Assembly: GCA_052435735.1 (NCBI GenBank)
Contig: JBQVNB010000001.1
Coordinates: 124,001-188,000, forward strand
Source of the DNA: Aliihoeflea sp052435735
GTDB lineage: Bacteria; Pseudomonadota; Alphaproteobacteria; Rhizobiales; Rhizobiaceae
Reading direction: 5' to 3'
Length of the DNA: 64,000 bases
Shown: piece by piece, positions 58,524-64,000 of the stretch
How positions within the stretch are numbered: position 1 is the stretch's first letter
How the letters are laid out: each line of letters begins with the position of its first letter
Translations under genes and position numbers: made by a program
Notes under the pieces: generated by a model
What the model saw: the letters and a program-made list of their open reading frames with translations, nothing else
The model's database searches: none
What the model was told of the DNA's origin: nothing

Positions 58524-58958
58524 ATGGCCCGCATCTATCTCGCGTCCTCGTGGCGCAACCCGCACCAGCCGTGGATGGTCGAACTGCTTCGCCAGAAGGG
58601 CCATAAGGTCTACGATTTCCGAAACCCGCCACACTCGACCGGATTTTCGTGGTCGGACATTGGCTTGGACGCCAAGACTTGCACCGCCGAAGAATACCGC
58701 ACGGCGCTGCAGACGCATCCCCGCGCGGCGCAAGGCTTCAATGCTGACTTCGCCGCGATGCGCTGGGCCGACACCGGGCTGCTTGTGCTGCCCTGCGGCC
58801 GGAGCGCTCATCTCGAACTTGGCTATATGGCCGGCGCGGGCAAGCGCACCCTCATCCTGACGCAGGATGGCGAGGAACCCGAACTGATGGCGCTTCTCGC
58901 GAACGAGATTTGCATATCGGTCGACGAGGTCCTGGAGAAGCTGGGGTCTAGCCGATGA
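58524..58958 (+). CDS. Nucleoside 2-deoxyribosyltransferase-like protein
   Basis: 144 residues. ARIYLASSWRNPHQPWMVELLRQKGHKVYDFRNP is the start of the nucleoside 2-deoxyribosyltransferase-like Rossmann fold, and ADTGLLVLPCGRSAHLELGYMAGAGKRTLIL carries the conserved Ser-x-x-x-Glu region (SAHLELG) for substrate binding. Such proteins may salvage or alter nucleotides or bind nucleotide signals. 2 bases separate it from the gene before. Confidence 0.75.
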   Translation: MARIYLASSWRNPHQPWMVELLRQKGHKVYDFRNPPHSTGFSWSDIGLDAKTCTAEEYRTALQTHPRAAQGFNADFAAMRWADTGLLVLPCGRSAHLELGYMAGAGKRTLILTQDGEEPELMALLANEICISVDEVLEKLGSSR

Positions 58959-59155
58959 CCGCCCGCCTCGTCAGCATGGAGGGCGCGGCGCTCGTCGCCG
59001 CAGACAACCGCCGCGCGGCTGCCGAGGCCTTCCACGGCTATTCCCCGCGCATCGCCATTGCGCTCGCTCTGTCGCTCATCGCAGGCGTCGTCGCGGTCGG
59101 CACGCTGACCGCCCTGCAGGCGATGGAACGCCAGCATGTCGAAAGGCAGGTGTGA
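58955..59155 (+). CDS. Small single-pass membrane protein
   Basis: 66 residues, ATGA overlap with the gene before. A membrane segment at ~33-55 (IAIALALSLIAGVVAVGTLTAL) follows an alanine-rich helix. Function unknown; overlaps suggest co-translation. Confidence 0.6.
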   Translation: MTARLVSMEGAALVAADNRRAAAEAFHGYSPRIAIALALSLIAGVVAVGTLTALQAMERQHVERQV

Positions 59156-59157
59156 CG

Positions 59158-59295
59158 ATGGAGATCGTCGCTCTCCTCGCCATCACGCTCGGCTTCCCGG
59201 TTCTCGGCGTTGCGCTCGTCGTGCGCCAGATCCGCCGGCGCCCTGCGGCCGACGAAACCTTCCTTCAACACGAAGACGATTGGGGCGCCCGATGA
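59158..59295 (+). CDS. Small membrane protein, 45 aa
   Basis: ATG 59158 to TGA 59293. The first ~22 residues are a hydrophobic helix (MEIVALLAITLGFPVLGVAL), then a basic patch (RQIRRRP) and an acidic end. It overlaps the next gene by 4 bases, as is usual in this operon. Confidence 0.6.
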   Translation: MEIVALLAITLGFPVLGVALVVRQIRRRPAADETFLQHEDDWGAR

Positions 59296-59585
59296 TCGCT
59301 CAGACCAATCCCGATGCCTCCCATCGCCGCAAAGGCGTGCGCCAGCCTCGGCAACCTTCCTCGCCAGGCTTCTATTGGGCGCGTCAGATCGCCGTCGATC
59401 CAGGCACGCGCGATGAAGACGAGTTCGAGCCGATGCCGAAATTCGAGCCGGTCGACGTGTTTGAAAACCACTACGACGAAAGCGCACCCGATCGGCTGCG
59501 CGTCCTGGTGCCGGGCATCGAGAAATCGCAAAGCCTCCGCAACTTCGAATGGGGAGCGCCGATCCCGCCGCCGGCACAGCCATGA
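59292..59585 (+). CDS. Small hypothetical protein
   Basis: 97 residues from ATG 59292. It is proline- and charge-rich (MPKFEPVDVFENHYDESAPDRLRVLVPG) and likely partly disordered. The tight overlaps at both ends support a real gene. No known family. Confidence 0.6.
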   Translation: MIAQTNPDASHRRKGVRQPRQPSSPGFYWARQIAVDPGTRDEDEFEPMPKFEPVDVFENHYDESAPDRLRVLVPGIEKSQSLRNFEWGAPIPPPAQP

Positions 59586-59671
59586 CCCCTGATATACTCG
59601 CCGCCGCAGCCGCCGTCCTCGCGCTCGCCCGCGGCCTCTACCTCCTCTACCGGGATGGCCAGGATGGCTGA
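59582..59671 (+). CDS. Tiny membrane peptide, 29 aa
   Basis: ATG 59582 to TGA 59669: a hydrophobic segment (DILAAAAAVLALARGLYLLY) and a short polar end. Its start overlaps the gene before by 4 bases and its stop lies within the start region of the DUF5131 gene. The overlaps favour translation, but the length makes it uncertain. Confidence 0.45.
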   Translation: MTPDILAAAAAVLALARGLYLLYRDGQDG

Positions 59672-60653
59672 GACGTCAAACATCGAATGGACCGACGCGA
59701 CCTGGAACCCGATCACCGGTTGCTCGGTCGTCTCGCCCGGCTGCACGAACTGCTATGCGATGAAGCTGGCCGGCACACGCCTGAAGCATCATCCCAGCCG
59801 CGCAGGGCTGACGCGCGACACGAAGGCGGGTGCAGTCTGGAACGGTGAAGTTCGCCTCAACGCGGAATGGCTTGACCAACCGCTCGGCTGGAAGCGCCCG
59901 CGGATGATCTTTGTCTGCGCGCACGGTGACCTGTTCCATGAAAGCGTTCCCGACGACTGGATCGACCAGGTGTTCGCCGTCATGGCGGAGGCGCATTGGC
60001 ACACCTTTCAGGTGTTGACGAAGCGCGCGGAGAGGATTCGAGCCTATATCGGATCGGATGCAACCCTTGAACGGATAGGCTTGATCCAGCGCCGGGTACA
60101 TGACGATTTCTGTGCCTACACGAATGTGGCGATCGACGGCATCTGGCCGCTCTCGAACGTGTGGCTCGGTGTCTCGGTCGAAGATCAGGCACGCGCCGAC
60201 GAACGCATTCCCGCCCTGCTCGCAACGCCGGCAAAGATCCGCTTCCTGTCTGCCGAACCGCTTCTCGGTCCGATCGATTTCTACGCGACCAGCGCCGTCA
60301 TGCCGGTCGATGCACACCCCTGGGCGAATGGACCGATTCTGCAGGGCATCGACTGGGTCATTGCCGGAGGTGAAAGCGGATCGGGCGCGAGACCAATGCA
60401 TGCTGGGTGGGCGCGCGTTCTCCGCGACCAGTGTGCAGATGCAGACGTCGCGTTCTTTTTCAAGCAATGGGGTGCCTTCCGCCCTCTGACGAACGCAGAA
60501 CACGGCCAAGCTTGCGGCGCTGTTCTTGTGGACTGCAATCCTCATGATCGCAGCTCCTACATGCTGCCTGCGACGAAGAAGAGCGCCGGGCGACTTCTCG
60601 ACGGCGTCGAGCACAACGACCTGCCGCAACCGCGCGGGGTGCCCGCGCTATGA
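59664..60653 (+). CDS. Gp37/Gp68 family (DUF5131) radical-SAM-like protein
   Basis: 329 residues from ATG 59664 (an ATG at 59655 is an alternative). SNIEWTDATWNPITGCSVVSPGCTNCYAMKLA has the Cys-x6-x-x-Cys pattern of the family (CSVVSPGCTNC), likely holding an iron-sulfur cluster; RPRMIFVCAHGDLFHESVPDDWI and WVIAGGESGSGARPM are the later hallmark blocks. Members are common in phages; a role in DNA or tRNA modification has been suggested, but none is proven to my knowledge. Confidence 0.85.
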   Translation: MAETSNIEWTDATWNPITGCSVVSPGCTNCYAMKLAGTRLKHHPSRAGLTRDTKAGAVWNGEVRLNAEWLDQPLGWKRPRMIFVCAHGDLFHESVPDDWIDQVFAVMAEAHWHTFQVLTKRAERIRAYIGSDATLERIGLIQRRVHDDFCAYTNVAIDGIWPLSNVWLGVSVEDQARADERIPALLATPAKIRFLSAEPLLGPIDFYATSAVMPVDAHPWANGPILQGIDWVIAGGESGSGARPMHAGWARVLRDQCADADVAFFFKQWGAFRPLTNAEHGQACGAVLVDCNPHDRSSYMLPATKKSAGRLLDGVEHNDLPQPRGVPAL

Positions 60654-60838
60654 CGAAAGCGGAGATGGTAACCGGCCTCGCACCAGGCCGCAGACTCGTT
60701 CAAGAAGAATGGGCAGACGGCTCTGAGATCACCGCCGTTGACGAGCTCGTCGCTGAAGGCATCGCGTGCGCCACGCCTTGGCAATGGCGATACGGCTTCC
60801 AATGCATGCGTCGGATCGTGACGGGAGCAACGTCATGA
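60650..60838 (+). CDS. Small hypothetical protein
   Basis: 62 residues, ATGA overlap with the gene before. LAPGRRLVQEEWADGSEITAVDELVAEGIACATPWQWRYGFQCMRRIVTG resembles short phage proteins near DUF5131 genes. No function known. Confidence 0.6.
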   Translation: MTKAEMVTGLAPGRRLVQEEWADGSEITAVDELVAEGIACATPWQWRYGFQCMRRIVTGATS

Positions 60839-61119
60839 TCGAGCGTCACGAGGGCCGCATGCAGGTGCTCTGCGACACCTGCCCCGCCTCTTACCCCAAC
60901 ACCTACGCCGCCGAGGACTTTCAGGTGATGATCGCCGACGTAAAGACGGCCGGCTGGCGGCTGACGAAGGCCGTCGTCGACCCGCAGCGCGGACGTGGCA
61001 CGACCGACCTCTTCGGCAAGCCGTCAGTCGTCGCCGGCGAGACCAAGCCGCAGGAATGGCTCCACGTCTGCCCGGACTGCCGACAGCACCGCCGCGAGAA
61101 ACCGGAGGGACTGTTATGA
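60835..61119 (+). CDS. Small zinc-binding-like protein
   Basis: 94 residues from ATG 60835. CDTC near residue 13 and CPDC near residue 80 could together bind zinc. The middle has FQVMIADVKTAGWRLTKA. It resembles small phage proteins of unknown function before excisionase-like genes. Confidence 0.65.
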   Translation: MIERHEGRMQVLCDTCPASYPNTYAAEDFQVMIADVKTAGWRLTKAVVDPQRGRGTTDLFGKPSVVAGETKPQEWLHVCPDCRQHRREKPEGLL

Positions 61120-61400
61120 GACCGCAGCTGTCGGCGCCCACCATTCGATTCCCCGTGCACCCCCGCCTTGTGCCCGCGGTGAAGGCGGCACGCTTCCTCC
61201 ACCTGACGCTTTCCGAGTTCAACGCGGCGTTGCCGGCACTGCGCGCCGAACACTTTCCGAGCGCTTGCCGGATCACCGGTCACTACGACCTGGTGGCCAT
61301 TGAAGCCTGGCAGGATCGGCGATCCGGCTTGACGAAACCAACCGGAACGGTGGCTGATACGGATGCGCTGATAGCGGAGAGGCTCGCGAAACTTGGCTAG
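61116..61400 (+). CDS. Putative excisionase-like DNA-binding protein
   Basis: 94 residues from ATG 61116. HPRLVPAVKAARFLHLTLSEFNAALPALRAEHFPSACRITGHYDLVAIEAWQDRR fits a small helix-turn-helix with a wing, like excisionases and MerR-type half-domains in rhizobial phages. It overlaps the integrase start by 8 bases. Position beside the integrase supports a directionality role. Confidence 0.65.
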   Translation: MRPQLSAPTIRFPVHPRLVPAVKAARFLHLTLSEFNAALPALRAEHFPSACRITGHYDLVAIEAWQDRRSGLTKPTGTVADTDALIAERLAKLG

Positions 61401-62589
61401 GATCAAGCTCAAGCATTACGTCGTGCGCAAGGGCAAGCACGGTTACTGGCTGCCGACGCCGAAAATGCAAGCCATGGGGTTTCGTCCGATTCCGTGCGGC
61501 CATGATGGTCCGGAAGCGTGGAAGATCGCGAAGGAGTGGGAAGACCGTTACCAGGCCGCGCGCCGAGGCGAACTGCCAGACACGGCGAAGGTCTATCCGT
61601 CCGGCTCGATCGGCGACGCCTTCATGCGCTATCGGCAAATGCAGGCCTGGAAGACGCGGCCGATCCGTACCCGTGAGGATTGGGAGCGCGGTTGGGGATG
61701 GATCGAGCCCGTCTTTGCGGACCTTCAGCCGGCCTCGATCACGCTCGAGCATCTCGACCGCTGGTATCACCGACTGTTGCAAAAGCACGGCGTCGACACC
61801 GCGTATCGCGCCATGAAGACGTGGCGGGCGCTCTACAATGTCATGGCCGGCATGAAGCTCTGCGCACCTCGTGCAGATCCCTCGCTGGCAATCCGTAGGC
61901 AAACGCCGAAAGGGCGCAACCAGGTCTGGCGCGCCGGTGAGGTCGTTCGCTTCGTGAAAGGTGCCTGGCGCGCAGGCTTCAAGGGCCTTGCATGCGTCAT
62001 CGCGATTGCGTGGGACACAAGCTTTTCCCCGGTCGACGTACGCTCGCTGACAAGCGCGCAGGCGATGGAGACCGACGATGGCGCCTGGGGGTTTCTCATC
62101 GCCCGGACGAAGACGCGCGAGGCGGCATTTGGCACGCTGTCCCCGCGGACGCGCCGCCTCGTCGAGGCATATGTCGTAGACCTCGGCGTGACGCTTCTGG
62201 ACGATGCGCCCATCTTCCGCACACGCGGCTTTGCGCCAGGGCCGAAGGGCGGCCGGCCGCGAGCTGGCGTGCCCTATACCAAGGATTCGCTCGTCGATGA
62301 TTTCGCGGACGTTCGCCGCCTCGTCTTTGGCGTCGACGAAAAGCGGCGCCTGATGGATATGCGCAGATCCGGCGCGGTCGAGGCCAATGCCGGCGGCGCG
62401 GCAGTGGAGGCGATCGCGGCGAAGATGGGCAATTCGATCGATGAGAACAAAGCGCTGCAGCGGACCTACATGCCGGTCAATCTTGCGGCGGTAAGAGCGG
62501 CTGACGAAGGACGTCGCAGGGGCCGCAAACTGCTCGGTTCGGAACAGAACCAATACAGAAAGTTGAAACTCGGTTCGAAAGCGAGTTGA
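61393..62589 (+). CDS. Tyrosine recombinase (phage integrase)
   Basis: 398 residues starting at TTG 61393. The N-terminal arm-binding part includes YGSIGDAF-like and WGWIEPVFADLQPASITLEHLDRW. Catalytic residues: Arg217 (VDVRSL), Lys240 (ARTKT), Arg324 (MDMRRSG, with Asp instead of the usual His at -2), Asn347 in place of the second His (KMGNSID), and Tyr359 (QRTYMP). Loss of both common His residues is seen in a group of alphaproteobacterial integrases. The gene ends 39 bases before tRNA-Asp, its target. Confidence 0.9.
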   Translation: MARIKLKHYVVRKGKHGYWLPTPKMQAMGFRPIPCGHDGPEAWKIAKEWEDRYQAARRGELPDTAKVYPSGSIGDAFMRYRQMQAWKTRPIRTREDWERGWGWIEPVFADLQPASITLEHLDRWYHRLLQKHGVDTAYRAMKTWRALYNVMAGMKLCAPRADPSLAIRRQTPKGRNQVWRAGEVVRFVKGAWRAGFKGLACVIAIAWDTSFSPVDVRSLTSAQAMETDDGAWGFLIARTKTREAAFGTLSPRTRRLVEAYVVDLGVTLLDDAPIFRTRGFAPGPKGGRPRAGVPYTKDSLVDDFADVRRLVFGVDEKRRLMDMRRSGAVEANAGGAAVEAIAAKMGNSIDENKALQRTYMPVNLAAVRAADEGRRRGRKLLGSEQNQYRKLKLGSKAS

Positions 62590-62626
62590 AACTTTTTGCC
62601 AGCAATTCGCTGAAAGCCTTGGAAAT

Positions 62627-62681
62627 AATGGCGCGAGTGACGGGGCTCGAACCCGCGACCTCCGGCGTGACAGGCCGGCAC
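62627..62681. other. attR core
   Basis: 55 bp identical to 7349-7403; forms the 3' part of the functional tRNA-Asp gene. Flanking phage sequence 62582-62616 resembles the chromosomal side of attL at about 30 of 35 positions; a 9-nt length difference separates the two. Confidence 0.93.
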
Positions 62682-62705
62682 TCTAACCGACTGAGCTACA
62701 CCCGC
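62629..62705 (-). tRNA. tRNA-Asp (GTC)
   Basis: 77 nt on the minus strand with encoded CCA. Acceptor GCGGGTG/CACTCGC with one G-T pair, D arm GCTC...GAGT, anticodon loop CTGTCAC with GTC, T arm GCGGG TTCGAGC CCCGT. The tRNA remains whole after prophage insertion because the phage supplies an identical 3' half. Confidence 0.96.
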
Positions 62706-62901
62706 GCTTGACGCTTGCGGCACGTTTCGTGCGGCCCGCGTTGGTGGGTGAATTAAGCGGTTCGACTGGAGGTGTCAAGCGCTCGAAGCGCGCCGGACCG
62801 TTATTTCGCAGGCGATCCGACGCGACGCAGCGGAAGCCCGCCACGCCGCCAATTCGGCCTTGCACGCACGGCGCTAACCGCATAAATCTCCAGCCTCGTG
62901 A

Positions 62902-62977
<76 letters not shown>

Positions 62978-63093
62978 TGTTTTTCAACGCGTCCCGAACA
63001 CCTGTCAGCGCGATAGTTCGCGCTGAGCGCGGCAATGATCGCACGCTCGAGTCCCGGGACGAGGGATGTCGTTCTGGTATTGATGATCGGCGA

Positions 63094-63939
63094 CTAGGCC
63101 GAATGCGCGAAGGCTGGTTCCGGGCGCAGGAGGGCCGCGCGCAGGGCTGGCTGATCGACCTCGACGCCAGTGAAAATCCGGAATGCGTCGACGCCCTGAT
63201 GGAAGAAGAGCTCGTAGCCTGACAGGATCGACAGGCCGGTGGCGCGGGCGGCGATGAGGAATTCGGTCTCGACAGGGGTGTAAACGGCGTCGAATGCCCA
63301 GCGTGCGCTCTTGAGGGTGTCGGTCGGGAAAGCACTTCCGGGGTGGCCGACCATGCCGAGCGGCGTCGAATTGACGAGGCCGGCCGCACCGTCCATCGCC
63401 TCTTGCACCGAAAGCGCCAGGCGAACCGGCAGGTTCGCGGACTGGCGGAGGGCGGCGGCGAGCGCTTCGCCCTTGCGGCGGTCCGGATCGAAGATCGCAA
63501 GCTCCTCGGCGCCGAGGCCAGCCAGTGCAAAGGCGATCGCCTTGCCCACACCGCCCGCCCCTGCCATGGCGACGCGGCCAGGAGCCGAATTGCTGAAATT
63601 CGCGCGGAACGCCGCGGCAAAGCCTGTGCAATCGGTATTGAAGCCCTGCGGGGCCCCCTCTCCGAAGAGGACGGTGTTGCACGCGGCGACGGACCGGGTC
63701 TGCGCGTCGCCGATGGCAAGCCGTGCGAAGACCTGCTCCTTGTAGGGGTAGGTGACGTTGATGCCGCGGTAGCCGCTCTCGGCGCATCGGGCGAAGGCGG
63801 CGTCGAAATCAAGCCCGAGATCGGCGGGAATCAGCGGCTCGTATCGGACGTCGAGGCCGCACAACTCGCCCGCCAGCCGATGAAGCAGGGGCGACTTCGA
63901 GCGACGGATATTGTCGCCGATCAAACCGAGCTGAATCAC
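63094..63939 (-). CDS. aroE: Shikimate/quinate dehydrogenase family protein (AroE-like)
   Basis: 281 residues. The substrate-binding half has GDNIRRSKSPLLHRLAGE and the catalytic GINVTYPYKE (Lys) with GFNTDCTGF; the NAD(P)-binding motif is AGAGGVGKAIAFAL. The segment STPLGMVGHPG and the C-terminal ELFFHQGVDAF are typical. The YPYKE and NTDCTGF variants are common in the quinate/shikimate dehydrogenase-like paralogue group, so it may not be the housekeeping AroE. It lies at the window edge beyond tRNA-Val; the remaining 61 bases show nothing. Confidence 0.85.
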   Translation of the reverse strand: MIQLGLIGDNIRRSKSPLLHRLAGELCGLDVRYEPLIPADLGLDFDAAFARCAESGYRGINVTYPYKEQVFARLAIGDAQTRSVAACNTVLFGEGAPQGFNTDCTGFAAAFRANFSNSAPGRVAMAGAGGVGKAIAFALAGLGAEELAIFDPDRRKGEALAAALRQSANLPVRLALSVQEAMDGAAGLVNSTPLGMVGHPGSAFPTDTLKSARWAFDAVYTPVETEFLIAARATGLSILSGYELFFHQGVDAFRIFTGVEVDQPALRAALLRPEPAFAHSA

Positions 63940-64000
63940 TGCGTCCTCCCTGGGCGCCCATATGCGGTTCGACGCCGCATTCTATGGCAAGGATTACACA

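Larger units (their letters stand above)
7349..62681. mobile_element. Prophage integrated in tRNA-Asp; lambda-like head and P2-like contractile tail
   Basis: The element is bounded by 55-bp identical direct repeats (7349-7403 and 62627-62681) that equal the 3' end of tRNA-Asp. The integrase gene lies beside the right repeat, where the full tRNA is preserved. Inside are a CI-like repressor, replication gene, GpA-type terminase, lambda-type portal, ClpP-like head protease, head decoration protein, major capsid protein E, gpV/W/J/I, collar fibre, sheath, tube, frameshifted tail chaperones, tape measure, gpU/X/D and a lysozyme. No essential structural class appears missing or broken, so it may be inducible. 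Three cargo blocks lie in its left half: a DUF4747-like pair, an SRAP operon with a methylase, and a glycan cluster. Confidence 0.95.

Overview
The window comes from a GC-rich alphaproteobacterium, most likely of the order Hyphomicrobiales (Rhizobiales). The evidence is the betaine/one-carbon gene set, a rhizobial-type palindromic repeat inside a gene, an alphaproteobacterial LexA box (GAAC-N7-GAAC), a GcrA-family protein and DUF982 proteins. It has a left chromosomal flank (1-7348), one apparently intact prophage of about 55.3 kb (7349-62681) and a right chromosomal flank (62682-64000).

Left flank: the end of a trimethylamine methyltransferase-family gene, a GcvT-type FAD dehydrogenase (dimethylglycine/sarcosine family), a PhnD-like solute-binding protein gene carrying an in-frame palindromic repeat, a fatty acid desaturase divergent from an HTH regulator, and a homocysteine S-methyltransferase gene behind a near-perfect 22-bp palindrome. 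Most of these fit methylated-amine and betaine use feeding methionine and one-carbon metabolism. Right flank: tRNA-Asp, tRNA-Val and an aroE-family gene.

The prophage is integrated in tRNA-Asp(GTC). A 55-bp identical copy of the tRNA 3' end lies at each edge, and the tyrosine recombinase gene adjoins the rebuilt tRNA. A CI-like repressor (57134-57850) sits between two clusters of TTTACCGC-like operator half-sites. A rightward operon (58270-62589) ends with the integrase. The long leftward transcript (57046 down to 12668) holds, in order, early genes (GcrA, HNH, DUF2303, an N6-adenine methyltransferase), a replication protein with apparent iterons, a NusG-like protein, HNH, terminase, portal, ClpP-like protease, capsid, P2-type baseplate, fibre, sheath, tube, frameshifted tail chaperones, tape measure, U/X/D proteins, and lysis genes. 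It is therefore a contractile-tailed phage with a lambda-like head module and a P2-like tail.

Cargo is in three places. (i) At the left end lie a DUF4747-like gene and a membrane-protein gene, between the tRNA-Asp remnant and a second remnant from tRNA-Pro(CGG). (ii) Next are a Dam-like methylase and a divergent, LexA-box-controlled operon with an SRAP/YedK protein. (iii) A roughly 10-kb, visibly AT-richer glycan cluster (14571-24991) is inserted between the tail gene D and the lysis genes. It encodes a DUF6270-like protein, a heparinase II/III-like lyase, an acyltransferase-SGNH protein, a polysaccharide ABC exporter, and a 1430-residue methyltransferase/coiled-coil/glycosyltransferase. This is the most unusual part of the window, and surface-glycan conversion is the simplest interpretation.

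Smaller unusual items: two tandem lambda-type slippery heptamers, an apparent amber codon in a DUF982 gene, a phage tRNA with an 8-nt anticodon loop lying antisense to an HNH gene, and two small structural-region proteins sharing an AGFYGGTY motif.
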